Positions 55,144 to 64,000 of a stretch of DNA of 64,000 bases are shown piece after piece. The position numbers were made by a program, and so were the translations under genes. The notes below the pieces were generated by a model. That model saw only the letters and a program-made list of their open reading frames with translations. It did no database searches and was not told where the DNA came from. Each line of letters begins with the position of its first letter. The stretch's first letter is position 1. Source of the stretch: a bacterium (lineage in GTDB: Bacteria > Myxococcota_A > Polyangia > Nannocystales > Nannocystaceae); assembly GCA_024742475.1 (NCBI GenBank), contig JANSYI010000008.1:62001-126000 (forward strand). The letters are read 5' to 3'.

Positions 55144-56202
55144 ATGGGGGAACATCGCAACAGCGTGGCAGCGCTCGCCCTCGGCGGGCTCGTGGTCCTT
55201 TCGGCAGCGTGCAGCGACGGCGGGGGAATGGTCGCCGGCACGTTCGGGCCATCGCTCGGCGGCAGCACGGGCACGGACCCCGAAACCACGGGCGCGTCCA
55301 ACACATCCCAGAGCGCGTCGGGCGGAACATCCGCGGGCGACACCTCCGCAGGCGAGGCGTCCGCGGGCGAGACGTCGGCGGCCGAGACGTCCGCGGGCGA
55401 GGAAGGCTCGACGAGCAGCGCCGAGACCAGCACCACCGACGACCCGACCTCGGACTCGCCGCTGTGCGGGAACGGCACCCTCGAGGGAGACGAAGCCTGC
55501 GACGACGCCGGAGAGTCGGCCTCGTGCAACGACGACTGCACCGTCGCGATGTGTGGCGACGGAGTCGTCAACAGCACCGCGGGCGAGACCTGCGACGACC
55601 AAGGAGGCTCGGAGAGCTGCGACGCCGACTGCACCGCCGCGACCTGCGGTGATGGGACCGTGAACGCGCTGGCGGGCGAAACGTGTGACGACGGCGGCGA
55701 GTCGGCGACCTGCGACGTCGACTGCACGGCGGTCGAGTGCGGTGACGCGGTCGCGAACCTCACCGCAGGCGAGGCGTGCGACGACGGCGGCGAATCGGCG
55801 ACCTGCGACGCCGACTGCACCGACGTCGTCTGCGGAGACGGCACGATCAACGAGGCCGCCGGCGAGAACTGCGAAGAGGAGGGCAGTGCCGACTCTCCGT
55901 GTCCCAACTGCGCCGTTCCAGCGTGCGACGACCCGGTCGCCGCTGCGATGACCGCATGCCAGGCGTATTGGACCAACTGCGCTGCGGTCGACGGCGGCGT
56001 GGTCGGGTGGGACCCTCCAGACTCCCAAGGCTCCAACTGCGGCCCGACGGGCGACCCGTGGCGCTTCTATTGCACCGAGGACAACACCGGCGACAACTAC
56101 AACTGCTCGGCGTGTTCCGTCGGCCAGATTCTGGGGCCCCACAGCCCGTGTGGCTGCACGGCGGGCAGCTCCCCAGTGGTCGGGTCGTTCTGCGCACTGT
56201 GA
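55144..56202 (+). CDS. Lipoprotein with myxobacterial disulfide-rich repeats
   Basis: 352 aa from ATG 55144 (GTG 55141 is in frame). Lipobox 'LSAAC' near residue 23; a linker with 'SAGET'-like pentapeptide repeats (about 58-85) and Thr/Ser; then five units of about 32 residues with C-G-(D/N)-G-x(9)-C-D-D/E-x(6)-C-x-x-x-C ('CGDGTVNALAGETCDDGG'), the Myxo_disulf/DUF4215-type repeat. The C-terminus has another Cys-rich domain ('YNCSACSVGQILGPHSPCGC'). It is exported and heavily disulfide-bonded. Role unknown; surface adhesion is a common inference. Confidence 0.85.
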   Translation: MGEHRNSVAALALGGLVVLSAACSDGGGMVAGTFGPSLGGSTGTDPETTGASNTSQSASGGTSAGDTSAGEASAGETSAAETSAGEEGSTSSAETSTTDDPTSDSPLCGNGTLEGDEACDDAGESASCNDDCTVAMCGDGVVNSTAGETCDDQGGSESCDADCTAATCGDGTVNALAGETCDDGGESATCDVDCTAVECGDAVANLTAGEACDDGGESATCDADCTDVVCGDGTINEAAGENCEEEGSADSPCPNCAVPACDDPVAAAMTACQAYWTNCAAVDGGVVGWDPPDSQGSNCGPTGDPWRFYCTEDNTGDNYNCSACSVGQILGPHSPCGCTAGSSPVVGSFCAL

Positions 56203-56498
56203 GCGGAGGCGACTTGCACCGCGTGGGTCGGCCCGGCTTCACCGGCCGCGGCATCCCCCCAACGACCTGAAATCAGGCCGATTTCGAGTCGCGCGCGCCA
56301 GCAGCGGTGCGGCGGTGGACCGTGTGCGCGTCCGCGTGCTACGACACCGGGGTCTACGGGTTCGAGAGGCCTCTGAACGAGGTTCTGGCTCCTGGAGACG
56401 GCTCTGACACGTGACGCCTGCTCGTCGCGTGAACGCAGGGTCGGCCGAGGAGGCAAACGCGCCTCCGGGTCGTCCCCCCTCTTTCAGCAGGTTCGCGT
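56203..56498 (+). other. 296-bp gap before the SNF2 gene
   Basis: Non-coding between two plus-strand genes. It contains a short palindrome (56266-56277, 'cctga-aa-tcagg') near the middle. Nothing else is recognised; promoter elements were not identified with confidence. Confidence 0.4.
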
Positions 56499-59400
56499 GT
56501 GAACAAGATCGAAACGTTCCTCCCGCTCGTGGAGACCGAGTCTCTGATCCGGCTCGCCAGTCCCAAGGCGCTCAAAGCCGGCCAAGAACTCTTCAAGAAG
56601 GGCGCGGCCAGCAACCTGGTCCTCGAGGGCGACAAGCTCTCGGGCAAGGTCATGGGTAGCAGCCCCAAGCCGCACTCCACCTCGATTGGTCTCGCCAAGA
56701 AGAACAAGCTCGAGGCCGAGTGCAGTTGCCCGACGTTTACCGACGGCTGGGAGAAGTTCTGCCATCACGCCGTCGCGCTCGCGATGGAGCTCGCCAAGCA
56801 GTACAAGGCCGGCGGCGAGATCTCGACCACCCACAACCCGTGGGTCGCGGGCGTCGGAGGCAAGCAGACCACCCGCCAGCGCCGCTACCAGCTCCAGCAG
56901 CAACCCGGCGGCACCTGGCTCGTCACGGCCTTTCAGGCGGGCAGGTCGCTCAAGGCCAAGGCCACACAGCAGCGCGGCGGCGCCCACCCTGCCGACAAGC
57001 TCATCGACCACTACCTCGACCAGGAAATCGACCGGGCCGACGACGGGTCGCACGAGCTCGAAGATCCTGCGCTCAGTGGTCTGCTCTACTTCGCTCGCGA
57101 CGCGCAGATCAGCCTCAAGGGCGTGGGCAAGCTGCACTTCGTCGATGAACCGCTCGTCCTGCGCGTGCAGGCCGAGGCTCGCAGGGACGCCAACGTCGAC
57201 CTGCACGCGTTCCTCGAGCACGAAGCCAGCGGCCGCACCTTCGAGGTGGAGGAAGGACGCGTGATCGGTGGAGCCCCCACGTGGTTCATCCACCCCGACT
57301 CGTGCGAGGTATTTCTGGTCAAGGACACGCCCCCGTGGGTTCTGTCTTCGGTCCGCGCCCAGTCGCGCATCGTCATGGACGCCAAGGTCGACGCCGACCA
57401 GATGGACGCGCTCAGCGACAAGCTGCAGTCCGTCGGCGTGCCGCGCTCCGACCTGTTTGCGCTGGCCAGCGACGCCCGCGCCATCGAGCAGGTCGTCGCC
57501 ACGATCGAGGGCGACTCCAACCGCGTCCGCGTGCAGCTCACGGCCCGCTACGGCAACGTCACGCTGTCGATCGGGGGCACCGACCCCGAGTCTGCGCGCT
57601 ACACCCTCAACGCGGGCGACGAGTCGATCTCCTTCTACCGAGACCTCGACGCCGAGTCTGCGGCCCGCCGGGTGCTCAAGGAGCACGGCCTGACGTGGGA
57701 GCCCAAGGAAGAGGCGTTCGTGGCCCGCGACGACACGGCGATCGAGTTCCTCGTGGCGGGGCTCTCGATGCTCCCCGAGGAGTGGGAGAAGCGCATCCCC
57801 AAGCTGCCCAAGATCCGCTCCAAGAGCCCCAAGGCCAAGGTCTCGGTCTCGGCGGGCGATGGCAGCGTGCTCGACGTCGAGGCGATCGTCGACGTCGAAG
57901 GCGCAGACGACCTCATCTCGTTCCGCGACCTGCTGCGCTGGCTACACGAAGGCCGCCGCTGGATCACGCTCGCCGACGGCAGCGTGGTCAAGCTCGACGC
58001 CAAGATCCTCAACCCCGTCGCCGACGCGGTGGGCGACATGCAGTTCGACAAGCACGGCAAGGCCGAGGTCTCCACCCTCGAGCTGGGCAACCTCTCGCGC
58101 CTGCTCTCCGAGGTCCCCACCGCCAAGGTCGAGTCCGAGGTCAAGAAGCTGCTCAAGACGATGACGGGCGAGCGCGCCGCCCGGGCGCCGCGCAAGGCCA
58201 AGGCGCTCAACGCCAAGCTTCGCGACTACCAGAAGTCGGGCTTTGCGTGGCTGTGGCAGCTCCACCAAAACCGCATGACCGGCATCCTCGCCGACGACAT
58301 GGGTCTGGGTAAGACCGTCCAGGCCATCGCGCTGCTCACCAAGGCCAAAGAAGAAGAAGGCCCCGCGCCGTCTCTCATCGTCTGCCCCACGTCGGTGCTC
58401 TCGGTGTGGAAGCAAGAGGTCAACAAGTGGGCACCGAGCCTGTCGGTGCTGGTGTGGCATGGCGCCGACCGGGCCGAGAACCGCCGGCTGCTCAAGAAGA
58501 CCGACATCATCGTCACGTCGTACACGATCCTCCGTCGCGACATCGACGAGCTGTCCAAGATCCGCTTTCGGTACGTGGCGCTCGACGAGGCGCAGTACAT
58601 CAAGAACTGGACCACCAGCACCGCGAAGTCGGCCAAGAAGCTCAAGGCCGATCACAAGCTGGCGCTCTCGGGCACGCCGGTCGAAAACCACCTGTTCGAC
58701 CTGTGGGCGATCTTCGACTTCTTGGCGCCGGGCTTCCTGGGCAAGCTCACCGAGTTCCAAAAGAACTACGTCAAGCCGATCGAAGACGGGGACATGAAGC
58801 GCCTCGAAGACCTGCGCGTCCGCATTCGGCCGTTCATCATGCGGCGCAAGAAAGAGGACGTCGCCTCGGAGCTGCCCAAGAAGACCGAGCAGACGATCTT
58901 CGTGCACTTCGGCAAGACGCAGCTGGGTCTGTACAACCGCATCCTCAAGGCGGCCAAGTCGGAGATCACGGGGCGCATCGACGAGGCCGGTCTCGACAAG
59001 TCGCAGATGACGATCCTCGCCGCGCTCACCCGCCTGCGCCAGGTCGCCTGCGATCCGCACCTGCTCGGGCTGCCCGAGGGCACGCCCATCCCTCCCTCGG
59101 CCAAGCTCGAGGCGTTCAAAGAGCTCATCGCCGACGCGGTGGGGTCGGGGCGCAAGTGCCTGGTGTTCTCGCAGTTCGTCGAGATGCAGAAGCTGCTCGG
59201 CCAAGCGCTCGACGAGCTCGACATCCCCTACCTGTGGCTGCACGGCGGCACGAAGAACCGCGAGGAGCTGGTTTCGCAGTTCCAGCAGAAGTCGGGTCCG
59301 CCCGTGTTCCTCATCAGCCTCAAGGCGGGTGGCAGCGGCCTGACGCTCACCGAAGCCGACACGGTGATCCACTACGACCCGTGGTGGAACCCCGCGGTCG

Positions 59401-59633
59401 AAGATCAGGCCACCGACCGGGCCCACCGCATCGGCCAAGAGAAGCCGGTCAACGTGTACCGACTCGTGGTCGAAGACACGGTCGAGCAGAAGATGGTCGA
59501 GCTCGGCGCACGCAAGCGCGAGGTCGCAGAGGGTGCGCTCGGACGCGACGTCACGGCGGGCAAGAAGCTCACCATGGACGACATCGAGGACCTGCTGCGC
59601 ACACCCTCGGCGAATCCCTGGGACGACGTGTAG
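56499..59633 (+). CDS. SWIM-zinc-finger SNF2-family ATPase
   Basis: 1044 aa from GTG 56499. N-terminal SWIM zinc site: Cys75 and Cys77 in 'CSCPTF', Cys88 and His90 in 'FCHH'. A middle region of about 450 residues has little similarity to known domains. The SNF2 helicase core starts near 570: Walker A 'DDMGLGKTVQ' (about 598), 'DEAQ' (about 696), 'SGTPVENHLFDLWAIFDF' and 'DRAHRIGQ' (about 972). This is the bacterial HepA/RapA-like or SWIM-SNF2 class, which remodels DNA- or RNA-polymerase-bound complexes; the exact role is unknown. A hairpin follows (59675-59717). Confidence 0.93.
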   Translation: MNKIETFLPLVETESLIRLASPKALKAGQELFKKGAASNLVLEGDKLSGKVMGSSPKPHSTSIGLAKKNKLEAECSCPTFTDGWEKFCHHAVALAMELAKQYKAGGEISTTHNPWVAGVGGKQTTRQRRYQLQQQPGGTWLVTAFQAGRSLKAKATQQRGGAHPADKLIDHYLDQEIDRADDGSHELEDPALSGLLYFARDAQISLKGVGKLHFVDEPLVLRVQAEARRDANVDLHAFLEHEASGRTFEVEEGRVIGGAPTWFIHPDSCEVFLVKDTPPWVLSSVRAQSRIVMDAKVDADQMDALSDKLQSVGVPRSDLFALASDARAIEQVVATIEGDSNRVRVQLTARYGNVTLSIGGTDPESARYTLNAGDESISFYRDLDAESAARRVLKEHGLTWEPKEEAFVARDDTAIEFLVAGLSMLPEEWEKRIPKLPKIRSKSPKAKVSVSAGDGSVLDVEAIVDVEGADDLISFRDLLRWLHEGRRWITLADGSVVKLDAKILNPVADAVGDMQFDKHGKAEVSTLELGNLSRLLSEVPTAKVESEVKKLLKTMTGERAARAPRKAKALNAKLRDYQKSGFAWLWQLHQNRMTGILADDMGLGKTVQAIALLTKAKEEEGPAPSLIVCPTSVLSVWKQEVNKWAPSLSVLVWHGADRAENRRLLKKTDIIVTSYTILRRDIDELSKIRFRYVALDEAQYIKNWTTSTAKSAKKLKADHKLALSGTPVENHLFDLWAIFDFLAPGFLGKLTEFQKNYVKPIEDGDMKRLEDLRVRIRPFIMRRKKEDVASELPKKTEQTIFVHFGKTQLGLYNRILKAAKSEITGRIDEAGLDKSQMTILAALTRLRQVACDPHLLGLPEGTPIPPSAKLEAFKELIADAVGSGRKCLVFSQFVEMQKLLGQALDELDIPYLWLHGGTKNREELVSQFQQKSGPPVFLISLKAGGSGLTLTEADTVIHYDPWWNPAVEDQATDRAHRIGQEKPVNVYRLVVEDTVEQKMVELGARKREVAEGALGRDVTAGKKLTMDDIEDLLRTPSANPWDDV

Positions 59634-59674
59634 CGACTGCCCGCTTCGTTGGCTCGCTCGCTCGTTGATCGCTT

Positions 59675-59717
59675 CCAAGGCCCCTGTGCACGGCAATCGC
59701 CCGTCGCAGGGGCTTGG
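59675..59717 (+). terminator. Possible terminator after the SNF2 gene
   Basis: An 11-bp inverted repeat with one bulged G (59675-59686 with 59707-59717) and a 20-nt loop, about 40 bp after the stop. There is no T-run, and it runs almost to the next gene's upstream region. Confidence 0.4.
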
Positions 59718-59737
59718 TTGCGTCGTACCGTGGAGGG

Positions 59738-60712
59738 GTGAGCGGATTGCTGCGGCGCGCGGTCTCCCTGCTCGTGCTGTGCAGCGCGGGCTGTGGAGTC
59801 GCGCAGGCTCAGGAGTCGGAGACCTCGCTCGCGGTGGCCGAGCACGAGGCCCCAGTCCTGCGACCGTGGGGCGCGACCATTCCCCACGCGAGACGCCCGC
59901 AGATCAACCTGGACGCGGTCTGGTGGTCCGCGCCCCGCCGCGAGCCGTTGGGTCGCCTGGCGGACCGCTGGGGGGTGCCCAAGACGGCGCTGCTGCAGCT
60001 CAACCCAACGCTCGACCCTTCGGCGCGCGTCGAGGCGGGCCAGCGGGTGCTCGTCTATCGCCACGACCCGAGCACGCGCTCGCAGTCGGTGGGTGCACCC
60101 AACCGCGGCCGACTCGAGGGCGGCGCCGCCTTCCCACCCGGCGACGCGTGGACGATGCGAAGCTGGCGTCCGCGCAGCTTCGCCACCCGGCAGGTCGTCA
60201 CCGAGCTCGCGCTGTCGCTCACGGCGTGGCACGAACGCCACCCCGACGCCCACCCGGTCAAGCTCGGCGAGCTCTCCAAGCGCAGCGGAGGACGCGTGCG
60301 CCCCCACAAGTCCCACCGCACCGGACGCGACGTCGACATCGGCTACGTCATGCGCGAGCCCAACGACGGCCACCGCTTCGTCGCCGTCACCGACGACAAC
60401 ATGGACGCCGAGGCCACCTGGGGCCTCATTCGGCAGCTCCTCGCCACCAGTAGCGTCGAGTCGATCTTCGTCGCCGACTCCGTGCAGGCTCAGCTCGTCC
60501 CCTTCGCCGCGCAGACGATGAGCGACGAAGAGCAGGCCGCAGTGTTCTCGGTGGTGGCGTCCGGTTTTCGGGCCAAGAAGGCGGCGAAGCTCAAAGCTGT
60601 GCGCGGCCACGATGACCACATGCACGTGCGGTTTTCGTGCGGGCCGGCGGATGGGGAGTGTACGGCGGCGCGGAAGAGGAAGCGTCGACGGAAGCGTCGA
60701 CGTCGGCGTTAG
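59738..60712 (+). CDS. M74/MepA-like murein endopeptidase with LysM-like domain
   Basis: 324 aa from GTG 59738. Signal peptide with a Cys near residue 19, then a LysM-like segment (about 68-107, 'LGRLADRWGVPKTALLQLNP'). The peptidase domain has 'SHRTGRDVDIGY' (His193, Asp200) and 'HDDHMHVRF' (His291, His294, His296), matching the zinc ligands of the penicillin-insensitive endopeptidase MepA (M74). It probably cuts D-Ala-mDAP cross-links in the cell wall. The C-terminus is a run of Lys/Arg. An upstream TTG (59714) is possible. Confidence 0.88.
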   Translation: MSGLLRRAVSLLVLCSAGCGVAQAQESETSLAVAEHEAPVLRPWGATIPHARRPQINLDAVWWSAPRREPLGRLADRWGVPKTALLQLNPTLDPSARVEAGQRVLVYRHDPSTRSQSVGAPNRGRLEGGAAFPPGDAWTMRSWRPRSFATRQVVTELALSLTAWHERHPDAHPVKLGELSKRSGGRVRPHKSHRTGRDVDIGYVMREPNDGHRFVAVTDDNMDAEATWGLIRQLLATSSVESIFVADSVQAQLVPFAAQTMSDEEQAAVFSVVASGFRAKKAAKLKAVRGHDDHMHVRFSCGPADGECTAARKRKRRRKRRRRR

Positions 60713-60714
60713 CG

Positions 60715-61803
60715 CTACTCGACGCGAAAGTCGATCCTGCTGTCGGACGCAGACTCGACCGTGACGACGAAGCGACCGGGGACCGCGGAGAACATGCCGT
60801 GGGAACTCGACCCGGGTCCGATCGTCAGGTCCGAGAAGTTCGCAAACTCGTCGAACGGTGTGGCCTCCCAGCACGACATGCCGCATAGCCGAACGCGCAC
60901 GTCGACTGCTGCGTCGCCGTGATTGTCGACGAAGACGTTCGAGACAAGGCGATGTGCAGTGTTCTCGAACGTAAACGACCTCTGCCGGCGACCGGTTGCG
61001 GTCCCAACGGTCGCGCCGTCGCCACACGCCGCGGTCAAAGTGATCTGCCCCGGCGCGTCGCCCCAGATGAAAGAGGGTTCCTCGCCGCAATCGAAAGAGT
61101 TGTTTGCAAACAGCGTCGGCGCGCAAGCAGGGTAGTCTGCATACGCATCGATGGCAGCAGAGAACGGCTCTCCCGTCACATCGAGCCAAACGTCCTCGAC
61201 CGCAGCCTGACCGGACGCCACTCCCAAGCGGGTCGTCACCGCGTTGAAGGACTCCAAGCCGAACTCCGGGATCAGAAAGGAAACGAAGTGACCGGCCGTA
61301 GGATAGCCGCCCGAGGGAAAGTCGCCGCCTCCGAGGTGAGACAACAGGAGTTCGACCGTACCGAGATTGTCCTCTTCGACGTGCCCCCCGTAGACGACAG
61401 CGATCCCCTCTTCGAACACTCTGGGCCCATGGAGGATTCCGTTCCTGATCGCGTGCGTGAGTTCGTGCCGATCAAAGGCATCGGAGGTGTAGACGACACG
61501 ACCCCGAGCGCACGCGGGCGAGCCCTCGCACGAGCTTCGCGGCCCGTCCTCTCCGGGGAACCAAAGGTAGTCCACGCGACTTTTCGGGGATTCAATCGAG
61601 AACTCGTCGTCTAGGAATCGTGCGTACTCATCGAGTCGCCGGAACGTGCCTTCGCAAACCTCCTCGAGCTCGGCGTCGCTCGCCGAGCTCCGCACCGTGA
61701 CGAGCTCTCCGGACCACACGGCGTCGGGCAGCGGCTCTTCGCACGCGGCAGCGAGCAGGATGCCTGCCGTGCCCAGATGGTGCATCGAATATCTAGCTGC
61801 CAT
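60715..61803 (-). CDS. HExxH lipoprotein, putative gluzincin metalloprotease
   Basis: 362 aa from ATG 61803. Lipobox near residue 21 ('LAAAC'). A zinc motif 'RHELTHAIRNG' gives His113, Glu114 and His117, with a third ligand Glu131 or Glu132 in 'VFEEGIAVVYGG', 14-15 residues after the HExxH motif; peptidase-MA-type proteins share this layout. The C-terminal half is beta-rich with Cys pairs ('CGDGATVG', 'CGMSCWEA'). It is probably an exported metalloprotease. The gene is convergent with the murein endopeptidase, 2 bp apart. The substrate is unknown. Confidence 0.7.
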   Translation of the reverse strand: MAARYSMHHLGTAGILLAAACEEPLPDAVWSGELVTVRSSASDAELEEVCEGTFRRLDEYARFLDDEFSIESPKSRVDYLWFPGEDGPRSSCEGSPACARGRVVYTSDAFDRHELTHAIRNGILHGPRVFEEGIAVVYGGHVEEDNLGTVELLLSHLGGGDFPSGGYPTAGHFVSFLIPEFGLESFNAVTTRLGVASGQAAVEDVWLDVTGEPFSAAIDAYADYPACAPTLFANNSFDCGEEPSFIWGDAPGQITLTAACGDGATVGTATGRRQRSFTFENTAHRLVSNVFVDNHGDAAVDVRVRLCGMSCWEATPFDEFANFSDLTIGPGSSSHGMFSAVPGRFVVTVESASDSRIDFRVE

Positions 61804-61806
61804 CGT

Positions 61807-62643
61807 TCACCGAAGGACCTCCAAGAACCCCGTCAGCTCGGGCCGCACGCGCGCATGGCTCGCCACATCGTTATGCCCCACCCCCTCGAGCGGGACCCAG
61901 CGCGCGGGCCCGCCCCAGGCGTCGGCCAGCGCCTTGCCGTGTTCGATCGCAATCACCGAGTCGTCCTCGCCGTGCAGGATCAGCGCGGGCGCCAGCACGT
62001 CCGCCCCACAGCCGACGGAGTCGATCTCGTGTCGGAACAGGGCGCGTACGGGCAAGAAAGGGTACTGCTCGGCCGCGACCGAGGCGAGCGTGTCGTAGGG
62101 CGCCATGAGGATGACGCCGGCCACGGGGCGACTGCAGGCCACGTGGGTTGCGACGCCCGTCCCGAGGCTGAAGCCCCACGTCACGATGCGATCGGCGTTC
62201 ACGTCGGGTCGGCTCACCACTGCGTCGTAGATGGAAAGTCCGTCCGAGGTGATCGCGGCAGCTGACGGGTCTCCCGTCGATCGGTCGTAGCCACGGTAGG
62301 ACACGAACGCCAGATTGAAGCCCATGTCGGCCACCCACCGCTTCGCCTCGACTTGCCGCCACACCGGCTGCGCGTTGCCAGCGAAGTAGAGCACGGTCGG
62401 TCGCGGCCCCCGCCCCGCGCCGGCGAGAAAGAAGCCCTCGAGCGTGTCGCCTCCGACGTCGATCGACAGCGTCTCGACCTCGGGCAGCCCCGCGATGCGC
62501 TCGTGCTCGTTCTCGGGGAGCGACGTCGGATGAAAGACCAGCCACCCCTGCGCCACGAACATGACCAGACAGATCAGCAGGTAGGTCGACGCCAGGCTGT
62601 ACAGCCCTTTGAGTACTCGCCGACGCCAGCCTCCCACGCGCAC
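61807..62643 (-). CDS. Membrane-anchored alpha/beta hydrolase
   Basis: 278 aa from GTG 62643. One N-terminal membrane helix (about 15-35). Catalytic triad: Ser159 in 'TWGFSLGTGV', Asp228 in 'LHGEDDSV' and His257 in 'EGVGHND'. The order and spacing match BEM46/ABHD-type hydrolases, which face the periplasm or cytoplasm and hydrolyse esters or lipids; the substrate is not known. The frame continues upstream with further GTG codons. Divergent from ppk2 (65 bp). It may share a transcript with the HExxH lipoprotein, 3 bp downstream. Confidence 0.85.
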   Translation of the reverse strand: MRVGGWRRRVLKGLYSLASTYLLICLVMFVAQGWLVFHPTSLPENEHERIAGLPEVETLSIDVGGDTLEGFFLAGAGRGPRPTVLYFAGNAQPVWRQVEAKRWVADMGFNLAFVSYRGYDRSTGDPSAAAITSDGLSIYDAVVSRPDVNADRIVTWGFSLGTGVATHVACSRPVAGVILMAPYDTLASVAAEQYPFLPVRALFRHEIDSVGCGADVLAPALILHGEDDSVIAIEHGKALADAWGGPARWVPLEGVGHNDVASHARVRPELTGFLEVLR

Positions 62644-62708
62644 AGTGTAGCGCCCACGCGAGACGATGCGCGTCCGGACACGACCGCCGGGGTACCCTCG
62701 CACCGCAC

Positions 62709-63635
62709 ATGCGCGACTTCGACGAGTATCTGCAGGACGCGTTCGAGAACGCCGACGAGCCGCCCGAGATCGATGGTGCCGTCCCGCTCGACACCAGCGC
62801 AGCGGTCCCCCAAGACGCCCGCCGCAACGTCTTCGTCGAACACGCCTATCCGTACGCCACGCGCATCGGCGTGCGCGACTACTACAGCCAGAAGTACGAT
62901 CTTCAGATCGAGCTCGTGAAGCTGCAGAACTGGGTCAAGGAGACCGGCGCGAAGGTGCTGCTCATCTTCGAGGGCCGCGACGCCGCCGGCAAGGGCAGCA
63001 CGATCAAGCGCTTCCTCGAGCACCTCAACCCCAGAGGCGCGCGCGTCGTCGCGCTCGATCGCCCAACCGACACCGAGCTCGGACAGTGGTACTTCCAGCG
63101 CTACCTACGGCACCTCCCCGGGCCCGGCGAGATCGTGTTCTTCGATCGCTCTTGGTACAACCGCGCCGGCGTCGAGCGCGTCATGGGGTTCTCCAGCGAC
63201 GCCCAGCGCGAGGAGTTCTTCGACCAGGTCGTCCCGCTCGAGCAGATGCTCGTGCGCAGCCGGGTGCACCTGATGAAGTTCTACTTCTCGGTGAGCCAGC
63301 ACGAGCAGCGCCGCCGCTTCGACATGCGTCGCACCGATCCGCTGAAGCGGTGGAAGCTCAGCCCCATGGACCTCGAGTCCGAGAAGCGTTGGGACGCATA
63401 CTCCGAGGCCAAGCTCGACATGTTTCGGCGCACGCACACCGAGACCGCCCCGTGGACCCTGATCAAGTCCGACGACAAGATGCGCGCGCGCCTGCAGACG
63501 ATGCGAGTGGTGCTCCATCGCATCGCCTACGCAGACAAGGGCCCGCAGCTCCTGCCGCCAGACCCTCTGCTCGTCGCGACGGCGAGCGAGGTCTATCCCG
63601 AGTTCGATCGAGCCGAGCTCACTGCGAGACGATGA
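62709..63635 (+). CDS. ppk2: Polyphosphate kinase 2
   Basis: 308 aa. Transfers phosphate between polyphosphate and nucleotides; class I enzymes favour making NTP from NDP. Seen: Walker A 'FEGRDAAGKGSTIKRF' (about 88-103), 'FFDRSWYNRAGVERVMGF' (Walker B and lid, about 145-162) and 'RWKLSPMDLESEKRW'. Length and a single domain match class I PPK2. The first 40 residues are an acidic extension. The end overlaps the convergent partial gene by 17 bp. Confidence 0.94.
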   Translation: MRDFDEYLQDAFENADEPPEIDGAVPLDTSAAVPQDARRNVFVEHAYPYATRIGVRDYYSQKYDLQIELVKLQNWVKETGAKVLLIFEGRDAAGKGSTIKRFLEHLNPRGARVVALDRPTDTELGQWYFQRYLRHLPGPGEIVFFDRSWYNRAGVERVMGFSSDAQREEFFDQVVPLEQMLVRSRVHLMKFYFSVSQHEQRRRFDMRRTDPLKRWKLSPMDLESEKRWDAYSEAKLDMFRRTHTETAPWTLIKSDDKMRARLQTMRVVLHRIAYADKGPQLLPPDPLLVATASEVYPEFDRAELTARR

Positions 63636-64000
63636 GCAGCTGAAGCCGGTCGAACGGCCCGCCCTCGTCGCCTGCGCAGCTCTCGTCCCAGCACACGATC
63701 TCGTTGGCCTGGTGCACGATGACGTCGTAGGTGCGCCCCGCGTGGCCAAACGACGTGCTCCCGCCCGCCTGGAGCGGCTCCGCGGCGCTCTCGTCTCCGC
63801 CGAGCTCCACCGACACGTGACCCGAGAGGATCGACATCCCGTCCTCGCAGGACACCGCGCCTGCATCGAAGGCAGGACATCCGGTCAGCTCGACCGCCCA
63901 CGAGAACTCGTCGAGCGCGATCGGCAGCGGTAGCTCGACCGAGGTCGCGTCTACGAACGCGAGGAGCAGCTCGCCGCCGGGCGTGCGCAGGCTGAACGAC
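63619..64000 (-). CDS. C-terminal part of an unknown exported-looking protein (partial)
   Basis: The frame is open to the right window edge, so only about 126 residues of the C-terminus are seen; the N-terminus is outside. It is beta-rich with cysteine pairs ('LTGCPAFDAGAVSCEDG', 'VCWDESCAGD'), similar in style to the small exported proteins of this genome. The stop is at 63619-63621, inside the ppk2 3' end. No family was recognised. Confidence 0.6.
   Translation of the reverse strand, partial: SFSLRTPGGELLLAFVDATSVELPLPIALDEFSWAVELTGCPAFDAGAVSCEDGMSILSGHVSVELGGDESAAEPLQAGGSTSFGHAGRTYDVIVHQANEIVCWDESCAGDEGGPFDRLQLLIVSQ

Noticed and set aside
57942..59696. 584-aa minus-strand ORF over the SNF2 gene
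   Set aside because: Antisense shadow; SNF2 motifs are on the plus strand.

Overview
The window is a GC-rich, gene-dense stretch of a myxobacterial chromosome, most likely from the Nannocystaceae. This is inferred from content: many secreted lipoproteins whose lipobox is followed by Ser/Thr/Gly/Asp-rich linkers, a Myxo-type disulfide repeat protein, a MopE-like D-x-D-x-D-G protein, a MYXO-CTERM-like C-terminus, kinases fused to TPR repeats, and an ECF sigma factor beside such a kinase. No rRNA, tRNA, CRISPR array, insertion sequence or prophage was found. Coding sequence fills most of the window, and many junctions overlap by a few bases.

Layout. 1-5.7 kb: housekeeping genes (a degenerate RdgB/HAM1-like protein, FolE, QueG coupled to a CoA-type Nudix hydrolase, an A-type Fe-S carrier) and an outer-membrane barrel, with a hairpin-rich intergenic cluster at 4951-5316. 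5.9-16.4 kb: mostly envelope and secreted proteins (several lipoproteins, a Vgb/NHL-like propeller, an amidohydrolase, a matrixin-like metalloprotease, a LamG lipoprotein, a haem-c lipoprotein). 16.4-20.1 kb: a translationally coupled signalling operon of a double-V4R sensor, a 95-aa protein and a PAS-Hpt-HATPase (CheA-like) kinase. 20.3-31.8 kb: acetyl-CoA synthetase, a membrane Ser/Thr kinase, RNase HI, more lipoproteins, an orphan MCE protein with a Cys-rich insertion, a TerB-like protein and the hibernation factor HPF. 32.1-39.3 kb: a MYXO-CTERM protein, an operon of anchored PstS-like binding protein, NarL-family histidine kinase and response regulator, and three tandem paralogous Cys-rich lipoproteins. 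39.3-45.4 kb: a TonB-dependent receptor divergent from a cluster of an atypical (HKD/DLG) kinase, a membrane protein, an FG-GAP-like secreted protein and a GH19-like secreted protein. 45.4-52.1 kb: two adjacent Ser/Thr kinase-TPR paralogues and a divergent ECF sigma factor without a visible anti-sigma. 52.1-64 kb: a beta-helix lipoprotein, an RsmC/RlmG-like methyltransferase, a disulfide-repeat lipoprotein, a SWIM-SNF2 ATPase, an M74-like murein endopeptidase, an HExxH lipoprotein, an alpha/beta hydrolase, PPK2 and a partial gene.

The themes are sensing and phospho-signalling (one CheA-like kinase, one two-component pair, four Ser/Thr kinases, one ECF sigma) and a large exported proteome of unknown function. 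Starts were chosen by eye from lipoboxes, signal peptides, family N-termini and overlaps, since GC-rich DNA gives long spurious upstream extensions. No database search was possible; family calls rest on recognised motifs.
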